Of a DNA stretch of 64,000 nucleotides, positions 1-11,130 are shown piece after piece; position 1 is the first letter of the stretch, and every line of letters starts with the position of its first letter. The notes beneath the pieces are model-generated. The model was not told where the DNA came from and made no database searches. It saw only the letters and a program-made list of their open reading frames with translations. The position numbers and the translations under genes were made by a program. The stretch lies in contig NC_003070.9 in NCBI RefSeq assembly GCF_000001735.4, positions 17,593,971 to 17,657,970 of the forward strand. The letters are read 5' to 3'. The stretch comes from Arabidopsis thaliana. Its lineage: Eukaryota; Streptophyta; Magnoliopsida; Brassicales; Brassicaceae.

Positions 1-123
1 TTATCTTTGCTGTGATATATTGTTCATGCTTCTTCCATTCTTTTCAAAGTTGTTGGACTATTTTCTCTCATATATTTATTGCGTCACTGATTAATGAATC
101 TGCGTATGTTGAAATTTTTACAG

Positions 124-1896
124 CTAGTAGAAATGTTATTAAATTTGAAGACGTTCTATCTTTTGGACCCATAGGAACTCATAAGGCCACTATAGTCTGG
201 CTGCATGATATCGGCGAGACAAGCGCAAAGTAATAATAATAATCTCACATTCTTTATTAATTTTTTTTTGGTATATACTCAAAAGATCAAAAAGATATAT
301 ACCATAAACATGTTTTGGATAAATTCAATTAAATTATATTATTAAGCTTAAAATTTTTTATTTTTTTGGCATTATCTGTACAACTACTAATTGTTTTTAT
401 TTTTTTGACCTTTATATGTATATAAATGGTAGGCACCACAAACAATAATAAATAACATCTATTGTATCTTTCTATTGAATTTATCTTTTCTTATGACATA
501 TTAAACTCATTTCACTAAAAATGTATATACTTTGAATCTTGTTTGTCTTTGTATTCGAAGTTTTTCTCACTGTATTCAAATAAATAATTTAGAGTTTTGT
601 TTAAACTGGTTTCTATTTACTCTATAGTTTTTAAAACAAAAATACTTTGTTTTCGTAATTTAAATAGCTCCCCGAATTTCATTGGTCCGGCTCTGATACC
701 TCTATATCAATTATGTCTGCAGTTCAACTCGATTTGCAAGACAGATGGGTCTTAAAAATGTATGGATGGATGAACAAGAACGTTTTGTCACAATTCTTAT
801 ATCCTAAAAGAAATTTGATTTAAGTTTCTAAGAATAAGTATATATATGATTCTGTGTAGGTTAAGTGGATTTGCCCAACTGCTCCTAGACGCCCCCTTAC
901 TATCCTAGGTGGAATGGAAACCAATGCATGTAAGATCACTTAACTTAAAATTTTATCAAAAACATCATTTAATGTTGCTAATATTCTATTATTAACAATA
1001 CTATATCTACAATCTTCTTTGGTGAATCAGGGTTCGATATCGCAGAACTTTCTGAAAACATGCAAGATGATGTGGCGTCATTAAATCATGCTGCTTTATC
1101 TATTGCTAACCTTTTATCTGAAGAACCCACAAACGGTAACTTATACTTTTTTACACTCTAAATTAATATACATACTTTAGACCTTATATATATATATATC
1201 AAATTTATAAATCTCTGGTCTGAATAGTGATGATAGGAATAGGAGGTATCGGCTTTGGTGCAGCGCAAGCTCTCTACCTTGCGAGTAAGGGTTGTTATGA
1301 CACTAATCAACGGCTTCAAATAAAGCCACGAGTTGTTATAGGGCTCAATGGTTGGCTTCCTGTCTGGAGGTAGCGTCTTCGAGTACATTTTATTACTAAT
1401 GTTTTTCAATAATGTCACTCACTTATTACTAATTTTTGTAACTGAAGTTACGTATATTTTAAACATGAAAAACCTAAATCAATCTTGTAGAAGCTTACAA
1501 AACAACATAGCATCAAATCCCGGGGGTAGAGATCGTCCTATATCACTACCAATCTTACTTGCACATTGTATGTGTATCATCTATTTAACTTTTCTACAAT
1601 TTAGATAACCATCGCGAGATCATGAAAACTGAAAACAATTTTGGAATCTTATAGGTGTTACAGCTAATTATGTGGTGCCGTACGAATTTACACACAAATG
1701 TGCTCATTCCATTCTCATGGCTGGATTTCAGAGCACGCTAAGAAAATACGAAGGGTCTAAACATGAATTCTTTCTCTTTACTTTGGTTTAATTACCATTT
1801 ATTCGAACAGATGCCTCTAAATATGGTTTTGCCATGTACAGGGATCATAATTGGGACGAGGTAAAGCAATGGCTCAAACGTTACCTTCGGCTCTGA
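124..1896 (+). CDS. Alpha/beta-hydrolase (acyl-protein thioesterase-like) copy 1, partial at the window edge
   Basis: Related to the carboxylesterase/acyl-protein thioesterase family, by the blocks ATIVWLHDIGE, WICPTAP and GAAQALYLAS. Exons read here: 124-229, 723-759, 860-929, 1031-1135, 1228-1369, 1491-1567, 1664-1754, 1842-1896. All keep frame and end in TGA. The first exon (10 nt in the tandem copy) lies left of the window, so the whole protein would be about 230 aa. In active relatives the nucleophile sits in G-F-S-M-G. Here the block reads GGIGFGAA, with Gly in place of Ser. The acid position is changed too (NYVVP rather than DDVVP), while a His survives in GDHNW. It is therefore probably a non-catalytic pseudoenzyme. 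An alternative acceptor at 1653-1654 would add three residues before the NYVVP block. Likely equals At1g47780 or its neighbour (from memory). Confidence 0.78.
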
Positions 1897-2615
1897 GGAT
1901 TAACACTAAACTCTAAATTAAAAGAAAAAGGAATTGGAGACCAGAACTATAGTACAATATATATACATTATATATTTAAACGTTTTATATGTTTTTTCTT
2001 TCTTTCTTTGCTATTCATAATCAATAGTTAATGTATTTTACGTTAGTAAACCAAATGAAATTTTATCCGTCCATTTTATGTTATAATTTAGTGAGATACA
2101 TAGTTTAATTGAGTTGGTTAATAAGTTTCTTTTAATTTGTGATATTTTATTCCATCTATAAAATGCCATATTTCATTTATTTTTGGATGACTTGCATAAT
2201 GAAACGTTTTTAGTAATCTGAATTAGTCCAATTTGTTTTTTCGCAATTCACTGTATATATATATATATGAATGTAAAATTTAAATACCTAAAAGAAAATA
2301 GTTTTTTTTACTGAGCTAAAAAAGTTTTACTGATCTCGACTGAGTTAAAAATGTTTCAAAAAAGTCTTAAAAAAAAAAAAAAAAAAAAAAAACGTTGAGA
2401 AAATCGGTGAAGGAGCATAAGTCCTAACTTGAGGAGCAACTACTCATAGGTAAACCAACGGGAAAGCAGATTTCGAAATTTTCTCTAGATAATCCTAGCA
2501 AGAATGGAGTCCCGGTTACTATGATCAATCTCTTTGAAGATTACAAAGTGAGAAGATGAAACCATGTTGTGAAGCCTGTTGTTTCTCTCTTTGCCATATG
2601 GAGAAGATGAAACCA
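1897..2615. other. AT-rich spacer
   Basis: No gene recognised. It holds the 3' flank of the hydrolase gene, a (TA)n tract near 2255 and a pure A-run at about 2370-2391. At about 2550-2620 the 20-nt string beginning gagaagatgaaacc occurs twice, about 50 nt apart, just before the LINE tail begins. Confidence 0.6.
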
Positions 2616-3200
2616 TGTTGGTTATCAACGGGAGATCGAATGCAGTTTTGGAATAATGGCTCTGATGTGAAGTGTACATTCTGCTCCACATCTATTGAAA
2701 CACGAGACCACTTGTTCTTCTCGTGTAGTTATGCCTCATCGATTTGGACTGCAATTGCAAAGAATGTTTTACAACATCGATTCTCAACAGATTGGCAGGC
2801 AATAGTGAATTACATCTCAGAGACTCAAACTGATCGAATTCGGAGCTTTTTGTCACGTTATATCTTCCAACTCACAGTACACACGGTTTGGAAGGAGAGA
2901 AATGATCGACGCCATGGTGAGGAGCCTAGAACGTCAGCCAATCTCATTAGTTGGATGGACAAACAGATTCGCAATCAACTCTCCATCATAATCTCGACAG
3001 GAGACCGCCGCTACGAGAACGGATTACAAGTCTGGTTCTCGACAAGGCTCTAGACTCTCTCTGCTCTTTCTGTTAAGCTCTCAGATTGTAATTTCTTATC
3101 AAAACAAATAATTCAACTCACATAAGATTAAGCTGATGTAAAAAGTTATTTTTCTTTTTAAATATAATTTGACATTTTATTCAAAAAAAAAAAAAAAAGA
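2616..3200 (+). mobile_element. LINE (L1-type) 3' fragment with zf-RVT domain and poly-A tail
   Basis: Open frame to the stop at 3051-3053. It starts inside the zinc-binding domain that follows plant L1 reverse transcriptases (WLSTGDRMQFWN, then C-x2-C and HLFFSC) and ends QVWFSTRL. A run of A at about 3185-3198 is the retrotransposition tail. The endonuclease and reverse transcriptase are absent, so this is a strongly 5'-truncated insertion. The end resembles the C-terminus of the larger LINE at 30863-33515 (RLWLSTRLPS), so both belong to one broad lineage. I could not find a convincing target-site duplication. Confidence 0.82.
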
Positions 3201-3888
3201 AGATAGTTCTTTGTACAATGAGGCATTTGAGAACTAAGCTTTGTGATCTGGCGGAGGAGATAACCACGCAATGAGGCCAGACCAATCAGCAAAAATTAGA
3301 TATGGCTGTCCTAGTCTTGACTGAACCATGCTCCAAATATTGGATACCTTAAGAGTATAGAAACTTATCATATTAGATCCTTAACTTTTTCTTAAACTAA
3401 CATTTAAACAAAACTAATTGTAATTTTAAGGTAAAAGTTATTGAACCGTTCAATATATATATATATATATACATAGTTGATGAGGGGCCGCTCTACATAG
3501 AGGTGCTATTTTATATTTTATATATATGATCTTCATTTACAGCTAAAAACATCCATTAATTGAGTTCCATCCATCTTTTTTTTTTCTTTCTGATCTTCAT
3601 TTATTGAAATTTAACCTTGGAATAAATATAGAATACAAAATAAATTTTATTAACTGTAAACTTTTATTGATAAAGATCTTCGTCATACATCCAACTTTTA
3701 AGAGTAGGATTTTTGTCATGCATCCAACTTTTAATACAAATATCATTATCTCCATAAACATCATTCGGTGTATAAATACACAATTTCCCCTCTTACAATT
3801 CCTTACGTTTTCGAATACTGCAACATAAACGTTTTCAGAAGAACAAATAAAAGACTCTTCGGAAACAAGAACTTATTCATATCAAAGC
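3201..3888 (+). promoter_or_regulatory. Upstream region of hydrolase copy 2 with TATA box
   Basis: AT-rich spacer. A TATA-like box (TATAAATA) lies at 3771-3778, about 110 nt before the proposed ATG, a usual distance for a plant promoter plus short leader. A short imperfect direct repeat built on catccaactttta occurs at about 3688 and 3721. No ORF of interest. Confidence 0.45.
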
Positions 3889-5601
3889 ATGGCTTCTAGT
3901 ATATTTTTTTCTTTCTTGTGATTGTTCATGTTTCTTGCATACTTTTCAAAGTTGTTGGACTATATTCTCTCCTATATTTATTACGTGGAACTGATTAATG
4001 AATCTGCGTATGTTAAACTTTTTACAGCTCGTAGAAATGTAGGGGGTATTAAATTTGAAGACGTTCAATCTTTTGGACCCATAGGAACTCATAAGGCCAC
4101 TATAGTCTGGCTGCATGATATCGGCGAGACAAGCGCAAAGTAATAATAATACTCACACATTCTTTATTTAATTAAATTTATTGGTATATATTCAAAGATC
4201 AAAGAGATATACACCATAAACATGTTTTGGAATAAATTCAATTAAGTTATATTATTAAACTTAAAAAAAATAAACTAATAAATTTTGGCATTTTCTACAA
4301 GTACTATTTTTTTTGTTGACCTTTTATTTTTATATAAATGGTTGGCACCACAAACAATAATAAATATCATCTATTGTATCTTTCTATTGAGTTCATCTTT
4401 TCTTATGACATATTAAACTCATTTCACTAAAAATGTATATACTTTGAATCTTGTTCTTCTTTGTATTCGAAGTTTTCCTCACTATATATATAGGTCTATT
4501 ATGTCTGCAGTTCGGTTCGATTTGCGAGACAGTTGGGTCTTCGAAATGTATGGATCAAGTTTTCACGATTCTTATATCCTAATAGAAATTTCGTCAAGTT
4601 TCTAATAAAGTATATATATGACTTTGTGTAGATTAAGTGGATTTGTCCAACTGCTCCTAGACGCCCCGTTACTATCTTAGGTGGAATGGAAACCAATGCA
4701 TGTAAGATCAGTTGATTTCAAATTTCATTTAATGTTTCTAATATATTATTAATAATATTGTATCTACACTCTTCTTTGATGAATCAGGGTTCGATATTGC
4801 AGAAATTTCTGAAAACATGCAAGATGATGAGGTGTCATTACATCATGCAGCTTTATCTATTGCTAACCTTTTTTCTGATCATGCTTCCCCAAATAGTAAC
4901 TTATAATTTTCTATACTTTAAATTAATATACATATTTTAGACCTTATATATATATATATCAAGTTTATATTTGGTCTGAATAATCATGATAGGAGTAGGA
5001 GGTATGGGCATGGGTGCAGCGCAAGCTCTCTACCTTGCGAGTAAGAGTTGCTATGACACTAATCAACGGCTTCAAATAAAGCCACGAGTTGTTATAGGGC
5101 TTAAAGGATGGCTTCCTGGCTGGAGGTAGAGTCTTCAAGTCCTACTGTCACTCACTTTGTACTAATGTTTAGACTCACATTTTAAACATGAGAAACCTAA
5201 TACAATCTTGTAGAAGCTTACAAAACAATGTAGCATCTAACCCCTGGGCTCCAAATCGTCCTCAACCTCAATCAACACCAATCTTACTTACACATTGTAT
5301 GTGTATCATCTATATAACTTTTCTACAATTTAGATAACAATCACGAGATCATGCTAATTTTGGAATTTTATGTGTCACAGCTACTGATGTGGTTCCATAC
5401 GAATTTGTACACAAATGTGCTCATTCCCTTCTCATGACTGGATTCCAAATCATGTTAAAAAAATATCAAGGGTCTAAACATGAATTACTTCTCTTTACTT
5501 TGCTTTCATTACCATTTGTTTGAACATATGTCTTTGCCATGTACAGGGAAACTAATTGGAATGAAGTAGCGGAATGGCTCAGACGATACCTTGGGCTCTG
5601 A
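3889..5601 (+). CDS. Alpha/beta-hydrolase (acyl-protein thioesterase-like) copy 2
   Basis: Tandem paralogue of the gene at 124-1896. Spliced model: 3889-3898, 4028-4139, 4511-4547, 4632-4701, 4788-4895, 4993-5125, 5214-5296, 5381-5471, 5547-5601; total 699 nt, 232 aa, no internal stop. The ATG at 3889 is chosen because its 10-nt exon plus the good acceptor at 4026-4027 gives MASTRRNVGG followed by the conserved GTHKATIVWLH block. The nucleophile Ser is Gly (GGMGMGAA). The acid Asp is kept (TDVVP), but the His seen in copy 1 is lost (GETNW), so the catalytic triad cannot work. The acceptor used by copy 1 for exon 6 is mutated here, so I use the next AG (4991-4992), which removes three residues before the elbow. 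Likely a pseudoenzyme; expression unknown. Confidence 0.75.
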
Positions 5602-6033
5602 GGATTAACACTAAAGTCTACGTTATAAGAAAAAGGAATCAGACACCAGACTATAGTACAATATATATACATTAAAAAAGTTTTATATTTTCTTTTTGTC
5701 TTTCTTTCTTTCTTTGCTATTCATAGTCAATAGTTAATGTATTTTACGTTAGTAAACCAAAATGAATTTAACCGTCCACTTTATTTATATAACTTAATTA
5801 GTGAGGTACATATTTAATTGAGTTGGTTAATAACTTCTTATTTTTAATTTGTGATATTTTTATTTCATCTATAAAATGCCACATTTCATTTATTTTTGGG
5901 TGACCTTTTTGTCTGGTAACGACACGGGATAAGATCAAAGTAAGGAATGATAAAATTATAAGAAAAAGCCATAATAAAGTTGATAACAATTAAGAGTCAT
6001 TCTAAGGAACAAATCAAATAATAATCTTTTATG
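5602..6033. other. Convergent spacer
   Basis: 3' flank shared by the hydrolase gene and the minus-strand F-box gene. Its left part is clearly homologous to 1897-2175 (same order of short blocks, for example attcatagtcaatagttaat), so the tandem duplication of the hydrolase gene included about 280 nt of 3' flank. No gene seen. Confidence 0.6.
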
Positions 6034-7203
6034 CTACAAAGACATGAGACTCTCGCAATGATTCGGGAAATTATAGAGCGCATATATACGTCCCCTACCA
6101 ACTCCATTACTGAGCCTAAATTCTTCGTCTACAATTCCATTAAACTCTACTTTTCTAAACCTATTTTTCTTCGGATCACAAAACAAAACAAACGATTTAA
6201 GATACTGCGTTGAAATATAAACAAACTCACCAGCATGAGTGACACCAGTTAGCTTGGAAATGGTGTTCGTTCTCAGGTCATTGTGAACATAACGTGCAAG
6301 AAACTGTTTACTCGACCACTTGTGTTTCTCTGCATCCTCCAAAATCCACAATCTTATACCATCGTTATTCAAGGTATATAGTTTATCAACACAAGCTAAC
6401 CTCCCTTCATAATTTATCATAACATCCCTATAAATATTTTCCAATGGTAGTTTTATCATATCGAATTTTTCAGATTTGACATGAAAGCTCATTATACACC
6501 AAACACGCGTATGATAAACATAGGCTATATAATATACAACCCCCTTAATGCATCTTCCCCAAGTATCATTTGTAGAACGGTGCTTATGCTTAGTTTTTAC
6601 CGTTCTCCATGATTTTTGAGCTGATCCCAACGTTAAAACCTGACACTCGTCGCAAGTTCTATTACGAGGCAGACACACTACTTTGTGTTTACCTTCTATT
6701 GGATCGTATCCTAAAAAGACTGTTAGTTCCTTCCAGCTTTTTCTTGGTTTGGGTAAGGTTAAGAACTGTCTCATGCTAGGGTTCCAAACAATAACCGTTG
6801 CTAACACATGAAAGCAGATCAAGCCGTGGACAGATTCCGTAGGGGAGGGGTAACTAAATTCTTGTGGGAGTTTCACCTGAAAACGATCAATAGCGGCCTG
6901 AGAAGAAGAGTTTGAATCGTAATGATGTTTTGGAATCGAAAAAACAAACAACTTGTCACTTTGTTTGAAGCAGAATAAAAGACTCTGCCGTGTTGAAGAC
7001 TGAGTTTCGTACGTCTTGATGAAATATGGATCGGTGATGATTGATGACCATAGCTTTGACACACAACGAAACCTCACAACAGATTTTACAGGTAGCCTTA
7101 AGAGTATCTCTGAGGCTAGATCGAGAGGAAAGGACGAAGTTGGTTTTGATTGTAATCTTCTTCTTCTGTAAACTTTTCTCTTCTTCTTCTCTTGTTGCTC
7201 CAT
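6034..7203 (-). CDS. F-box protein with F-box-associated (FBA) domain
   Basis: Single-exon gene of 389 aa, start ATG at 7203. A basic stretch (KKKRKVYRRRR, about residues 6-17) could be a nuclear signal. The F-box follows at about residues 24-70 (PLDLASEILLRLPVKSVVRF..VSKLW), then the beta-propeller-like FBA region with landmarks VHGLICF, WNPSMRQF, FLGYDPIEGKHKV, VLTLG and WILEDAEKHKWS. F-box proteins are substrate adaptors of SCF (SKP1-cullin-F-box) ubiquitin ligases; the target here is unknown. It lies head to head with the F-box gene at 7543, sharing a 339-nt intergenic region. Length and position fit At1g47790, from memory. Confidence 0.9.
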   Translation of the reverse strand: MEQQEKKKRKVYRRRRLQSKPTSSFPLDLASEILLRLPVKSVVRFRCVSKLWSSIITDPYFIKTYETQSSTRQSLLFCFKQSDKLFVFSIPKHHYDSNSSSQAAIDRFQVKLPQEFSYPSPTESVHGLICFHVLATVIVWNPSMRQFLTLPKPRKSWKELTVFLGYDPIEGKHKVVCLPRNRTCDECQVLTLGSAQKSWRTVKTKHKHRSTNDTWGRCIKGVVYYIAYVYHTRVWCIMSFHVKSEKFDMIKLPLENIYRDVMINYEGRLACVDKLYTLNNDGIRLWILEDAEKHKWSSKQFLARYVHNDLRTNTISKLTGVTHAGEFVYISTQYLKSFVLFCDPKKNRFRKVEFNGIVDEEFRLSNGVGRGRIYALYNFPNHCESLMSL

Positions 7204-7542
7204 CTTTGGTCAAAACCTAATTTCTTCAGTCATAAATGTAAACTACAGTATGTATGCCTCTATACTTTTTTTTACTTATTATTAATATTTGAACATATAT
7301 AAATAAAATGATCACTTTCCTCTCTTTTTTTTTTTTTTATAATTGAGATTTCCTTCCTTTTTTTGTATAAAATGATTATAGGCAAGATTTGATATTACTA
7401 AAAGGTTTATTTTACAAATATATATATTTTCGCTAAATTTCCTCTCTTTGTTTTCCATTTTATTTTAATATCATTTATGTGTTTCTGATATCCTTGGATT
7501 ACAAGAATTTATTAGGGTTTGAAAAAACCGAGCAGAGTTGGC
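7204..7542. promoter_or_regulatory. Divergent promoter between two F-box genes
   Basis: 339-nt AT-rich region serving both directions. A TATA-like stretch (gtataaaatg) is at about 7366-7375, and the leader just before the right-hand ATG contains ttattagggtttga. The same leader words precede the ATG of the next F-box gene (9500-9512), so the promoter-proximal region was duplicated with the gene. Confidence 0.45.
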
Positions 7543-8706
7543 ATGGCGGAGACAGAGAAGAATCTGCAATCTCTAGATCATATTCCGATCGACGTGTTGT
7601 TCGAGATCCTCGTGAAGTTACCTGCGAAATCTGTAGCTAGGTTTCTTTGTGTATCAAAGGTATGGGCCACAATGATCCGAGGTGAGGTATTCATCAGATC
7701 CTTCACGTCTTACTCTTCCCCACAGAAGCAGCCTCGCCTCCTCTTCGCTTTAGTCGACTGTCTAAGGCTTTATAACAAAATGTTGTACTTTTTCTCCAAA
7801 TCAACTCTTGTTTCAACTCCACTATTACCGTGGGATCCTGCTCCAGGCCCACCCGTAAAACCGCACCGGTTCGGGCTCTTTTGGCGTGCTAGGTGTTTAC
7901 GTTATCTTCCGAAACATTATAAATCTCTAATGGAGGAACTTAAACCTAAACCTCTAGTTGTGGAGGAACAACCTGATTTTTTATCTCGCAAGGAACTACG
8001 ACACGAAAATTCTAGCTACGTCCATGGGTTGATGAGCTTTTTATGTAGCGGAGAACAAGTCATTTTTAATCCCAGCATAGGTAAGTCCATAACTTTACCA
8101 ACTATCAAAACAAGTGGAATAATCTCCCAAAGCTTTTTAGGATATGATCCAATCAATGCCCAATACAAAGTGTTGTGCTTGACCAATGTTACACGGTTTT
8201 GTGAACATCAAGTCCTCACATTGGGAGCTCAAAATAGCTCATGGAGAATGATCCAATGCAGCACTCCTCACTATTGTGGCGAAAAATCTTTGTGCATAGA
8301 TGGCATTTTATATTACAGTGCTTTCACTAGTTTTACAACAGTCTTGGTGAGATTTGATGTGAGGGCTGAAAGTTTGGAAGTTGCATCCAAATTTCCCGAG
8401 GGCCTTAAATCGTCGAATGGAATTACTTTGATAAACTACCATGGAAAAGTAGCTGTTGTCAGTAAAAATTATCACAATGACCACCATGATTTCAATTTGT
8501 GGGTTTTGGAGGACACCAAGAAACAACAATGGTCGAATGTACTCGTATCTTTTCATACAGGTGTTACTGGACAATTCCATGGCGGTTTAGAAGTCCTGGG
8601 CACTTCTGATATGGGAGAGATTGTCTTTGCACCCAACCATTTTGAAGAGTTTGTTGTTTACTTTCTGGATCAAAAAAGCAACCGGATTAGAAGTGTTCTA
8701 CTATAG
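7543..8706 (+). CDS. F-box protein with FBA domain, shortened C-terminus
   Basis: 387 aa from ATG 7543 (the frame stays open a little upstream, but only with non-ATG codons). F-box at about residues 12-58 (IPIDVLFEILVKLPAKSVARFLCVSKVW). FBA landmarks: YVHGLMSF, FNPSIGKS, SFLGYDPINAQYKV, HQVLTLGAQNSSWR and WVLEDTKKQQWS. The frame ends IRSVLL. The DNA after the stop still translates to a sequence similar to the tail of the 9534 gene (about 40 further residues through the block around VESI), so the stop is a secondary shortening. Product may still work because the lost part is the extreme C-terminus. Putative SCF substrate adaptor. Confidence 0.87.
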   Translation: MAETEKNLQSLDHIPIDVLFEILVKLPAKSVARFLCVSKVWATMIRGEVFIRSFTSYSSPQKQPRLLFALVDCLRLYNKMLYFFSKSTLVSTPLLPWDPAPGPPVKPHRFGLFWRARCLRYLPKHYKSLMEELKPKPLVVEEQPDFLSRKELRHENSSYVHGLMSFLCSGEQVIFNPSIGKSITLPTIKTSGIISQSFLGYDPINAQYKVLCLTNVTRFCEHQVLTLGAQNSSWRMIQCSTPHYCGEKSLCIDGILYYSAFTSFTTVLVRFDVRAESLEVASKFPEGLKSSNGITLINYHGKVAVVSKNYHNDHHDFNLWVLEDTKKQQWSNVLVSFHTGVTGQFHGGLEVLGTSDMGEIVFAPNHFEEFVVYFLDQKSNRIRSVLL

Positions 8707-9533
8707 AAGGAAACACCAAGTTTAAGTTTAGAGATTATAATGTAGTAGTTACTTTCTTGCATTATGTAGAGAGTATTAATATGTTTATTTAGAGAGAGTG
8801 TTTCAAACTGCTTTGGTTAGTTTTGTTCTGGTTTTCTTTACTAAAACATCTAGTTTCAGCTTTATCTCTTTGATTTGTTGTTCTGTTCTTTGTTTTGACT
8901 CTTTTGAATAATATCAAAGACTTGTTGCATTGGATTTCTTAAACACATTTACTATTACAAAAGTCAATTTGATATAAAGTGGAGGTGATGTATTTGGTAA
9001 TTCTTTTGATTCAAAATATAAGATGTTTTAGAAATTTTCTACTAAAAGAAGTTTTGCAAGTATCTGCAAATTTTGATGTATTTAATAACTCGTGACCATT
9101 TATATTATGCATGATTGGTTGAATTTATTTTTAAATAAATATCTAGATATCTTCTTACAAATTATATTTTGAAACAGAAAAAGATAATATCTTTTTTTAT
9201 TAATTATACCTTTATATTAGTTTTGTAAATGAAAAAATGGCAAGTTGTATAATAGGGTGAGAGTGAAATTTGGAGTAATTTACTTTTTCATTTAAAATTT
9301 CAATATTCTTGCAAAAATTAATATGGAGTGATTTCTTTGGTCTTTTAATTAAATATGTAATTAATGTTTCTTTATATAAAATAAAAATTGACAAGTGTCG
9401 ACATGGTGAAAGTGAAACATTTCTTTTATAAATAGCTGATTTGTTTTTGTTTCAATAATATTTCGTGTTTTTGATATCTTGGAGTTCAAGGGAAAGATAT
9501 TATTAGGGTTTGAGAAGATAAAGCAGAGTTGAA
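8707..9533 (+). promoter_or_regulatory. Intergenic region and promoter of third F-box gene
   Basis: Begins with the decayed C-terminal codons of the preceding F-box gene (to about 8795), then AT-rich spacer. A TATA box (TATAAATA) lies at 9427-9434, about 100 nt before the ATG at 9534. Nothing else recognised. Confidence 0.45.
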
Positions 9534-10731
9534 ATGGCAGATACGGAGAAGAGTTTGCAATCTCTGGATCCAATTCCTGTTGACGTGTTGTTCGAGATCT
9601 TCTTAAACTTGCCAGCGAAATTTTTAGCCAGGTTTGTTTGTGTATCGAAGTTATGGGCCAAAATCATCCGCAATCAAGATTTCATCAGATCCTTCTCGTT
9701 TCGATCATTCCGAGAGAATAAGCAACACCGTCTCCTTTTTGCTTTCAAAAACCAAATAAAAGGTTATCAAGAAAATTGGTACTTTTTCTCCAAATCAACT
9801 CATGTTTCAACTCCACTATATGAGCCAAACTCACTGGTTTTACCGGACCAAAACATTAACAAATTTGAAGCTCTAGTTGGGGAGGAACCACCTGATTTTG
9901 AATCAAGTACGGTGTGTCACTTGAAGAAAATGCGATACCAAAATCCTAGCTACGTCCATGGGTTGATTAGCTTTTTATATGGGGAAGAACAAATCATATG
10001 TAATCCCAGCATAGGTAAGTCCATAAACTTACCCACTTTGGGATCCAGTGAAACGATCATTGGAAGCTTTTTAGGATATGATCCTATCCATGCACAATAT
10101 AAAGTATTATGTTTGAACAAATCTTCACTGCAGTTTTGTGGACATCAAGTCCTCACATTGGGAGCTCAAAACTGCTCATGGAGAATGATCCAATGCCCCA
10201 CTCCTCACTATCCTGGAACCACCTCTGTGTGCATAGACGGTGTTTTATATTACAGTGCTTCCAGAGGTTTTACCATGCATGAACCATTAAACTTGGTGAG
10301 ATTTGATTTGAGGACTGAAAGTTTGGAAATTGCTTCTGTATTTCCCGAGGACTTTAAATCGTCGGTTAAACCTAGTTTGATAAACTACCGTGGAAAAGTA
10401 GCTGTGTTCTCTAAATACTTTTGTGGCGATTTCGGTTTGTGGGTTTTAGAGGACGCCAAGAAACAACAATGGTCGAAAGAACAACGAATATCTATTCGTA
10501 GAGGTGTTATTGGTAGATTGCCTCAAGGTTTACAAATCTTGGGAACTTCTGATATGGGAGAGGTTATCTTTGCACCCAACTATTTTTAAAGAGTTTGTTG
10601 TTTACTTTCTGGATCGCAAAAGCAACAAGATTAGATGTGTTGAGCTTGAAGGAAACACCAAGTATAAGTTTAGAGATTTTTGTAAAGTATTTACTTTCTC
10701 GCATTTCGTAGAGAGTGTTATGTTAATTTAA
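9534..10731 (+). CDS. F-box protein with FBA domain, frameshifted near the C-terminus
   Basis: 351-aa frame 9534-10589, paralogue of the gene at 7543 with the same landmarks (F-box about residues 13-58; YVHGLISF; SFLGYDPIHAQYKV; HQVLTLGAQNCSWR; WVLEDAKKQQWS; LGTSDMGEV). The frame stops just after FAPNYF. Compared with the 7543 gene there is one extra T in the run at about 10583. The lost tail (KEFVVYFLDRKSNK and onward to VESVMLI) continues in another frame to 10731. Either the gene makes a protein about 45 residues short or it is an incipient pseudogene. The paralogue at 7543 is also shortened in this tail, by a different lesion, suggesting the tail is dispensable or the lineage is relaxing. 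Confidence 0.8.
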
Positions 10732-11130
10732 GAGAGAGTGATTAAAACTGCTTCTGTTTGCTTCTTTTCAACTACAAGTCTACAAGATCTAGTTTAAGCT
10801 GTCTCTTGATTTGTTGTTCTGTTCTTTGCTTTGACTTTTGAATAATATTAAAGACATGTTGCATTCGCTTGCTTGCAGCTCTATTTCACTTTGCACTAAC
10901 CTAATTACTCGATTCTCCTTCGACAAAAACAACTTCGTCGCCTTCGTCAATTGGTAATAGGATCTCATTTCTTCGCCAGCTATCAGCAGCCCTCGCCAGA
11001 GATCAGCAGTCTTGGGATTAAATGCAACCGTTTAGAAGTGCAAAATATATTTATTAAGATTTTTAGTATTAATAGATTATCAAAACATTAATATATCGCC
11101 AAAGACGATTTCTTCAAAGCGGTTTTTCAG
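10732..11130. other. Spacer
   Basis: Starts as F-box 3' flank homologous to 8800-8940 (shared words such as gatttgttgttctgttctttg). After about 10900 the sequence is unrelated and contains a short repeat on ctcgccag(a/c).atcagcag. No gene seen. Confidence 0.5.

Noticed and set aside
2370-2391. A-run before the first LINE fragment as the tail of another retroposon
   Set aside because: No recognisable retroposon body upstream and no target repeat; a simple A-run is a sufficient explanation.
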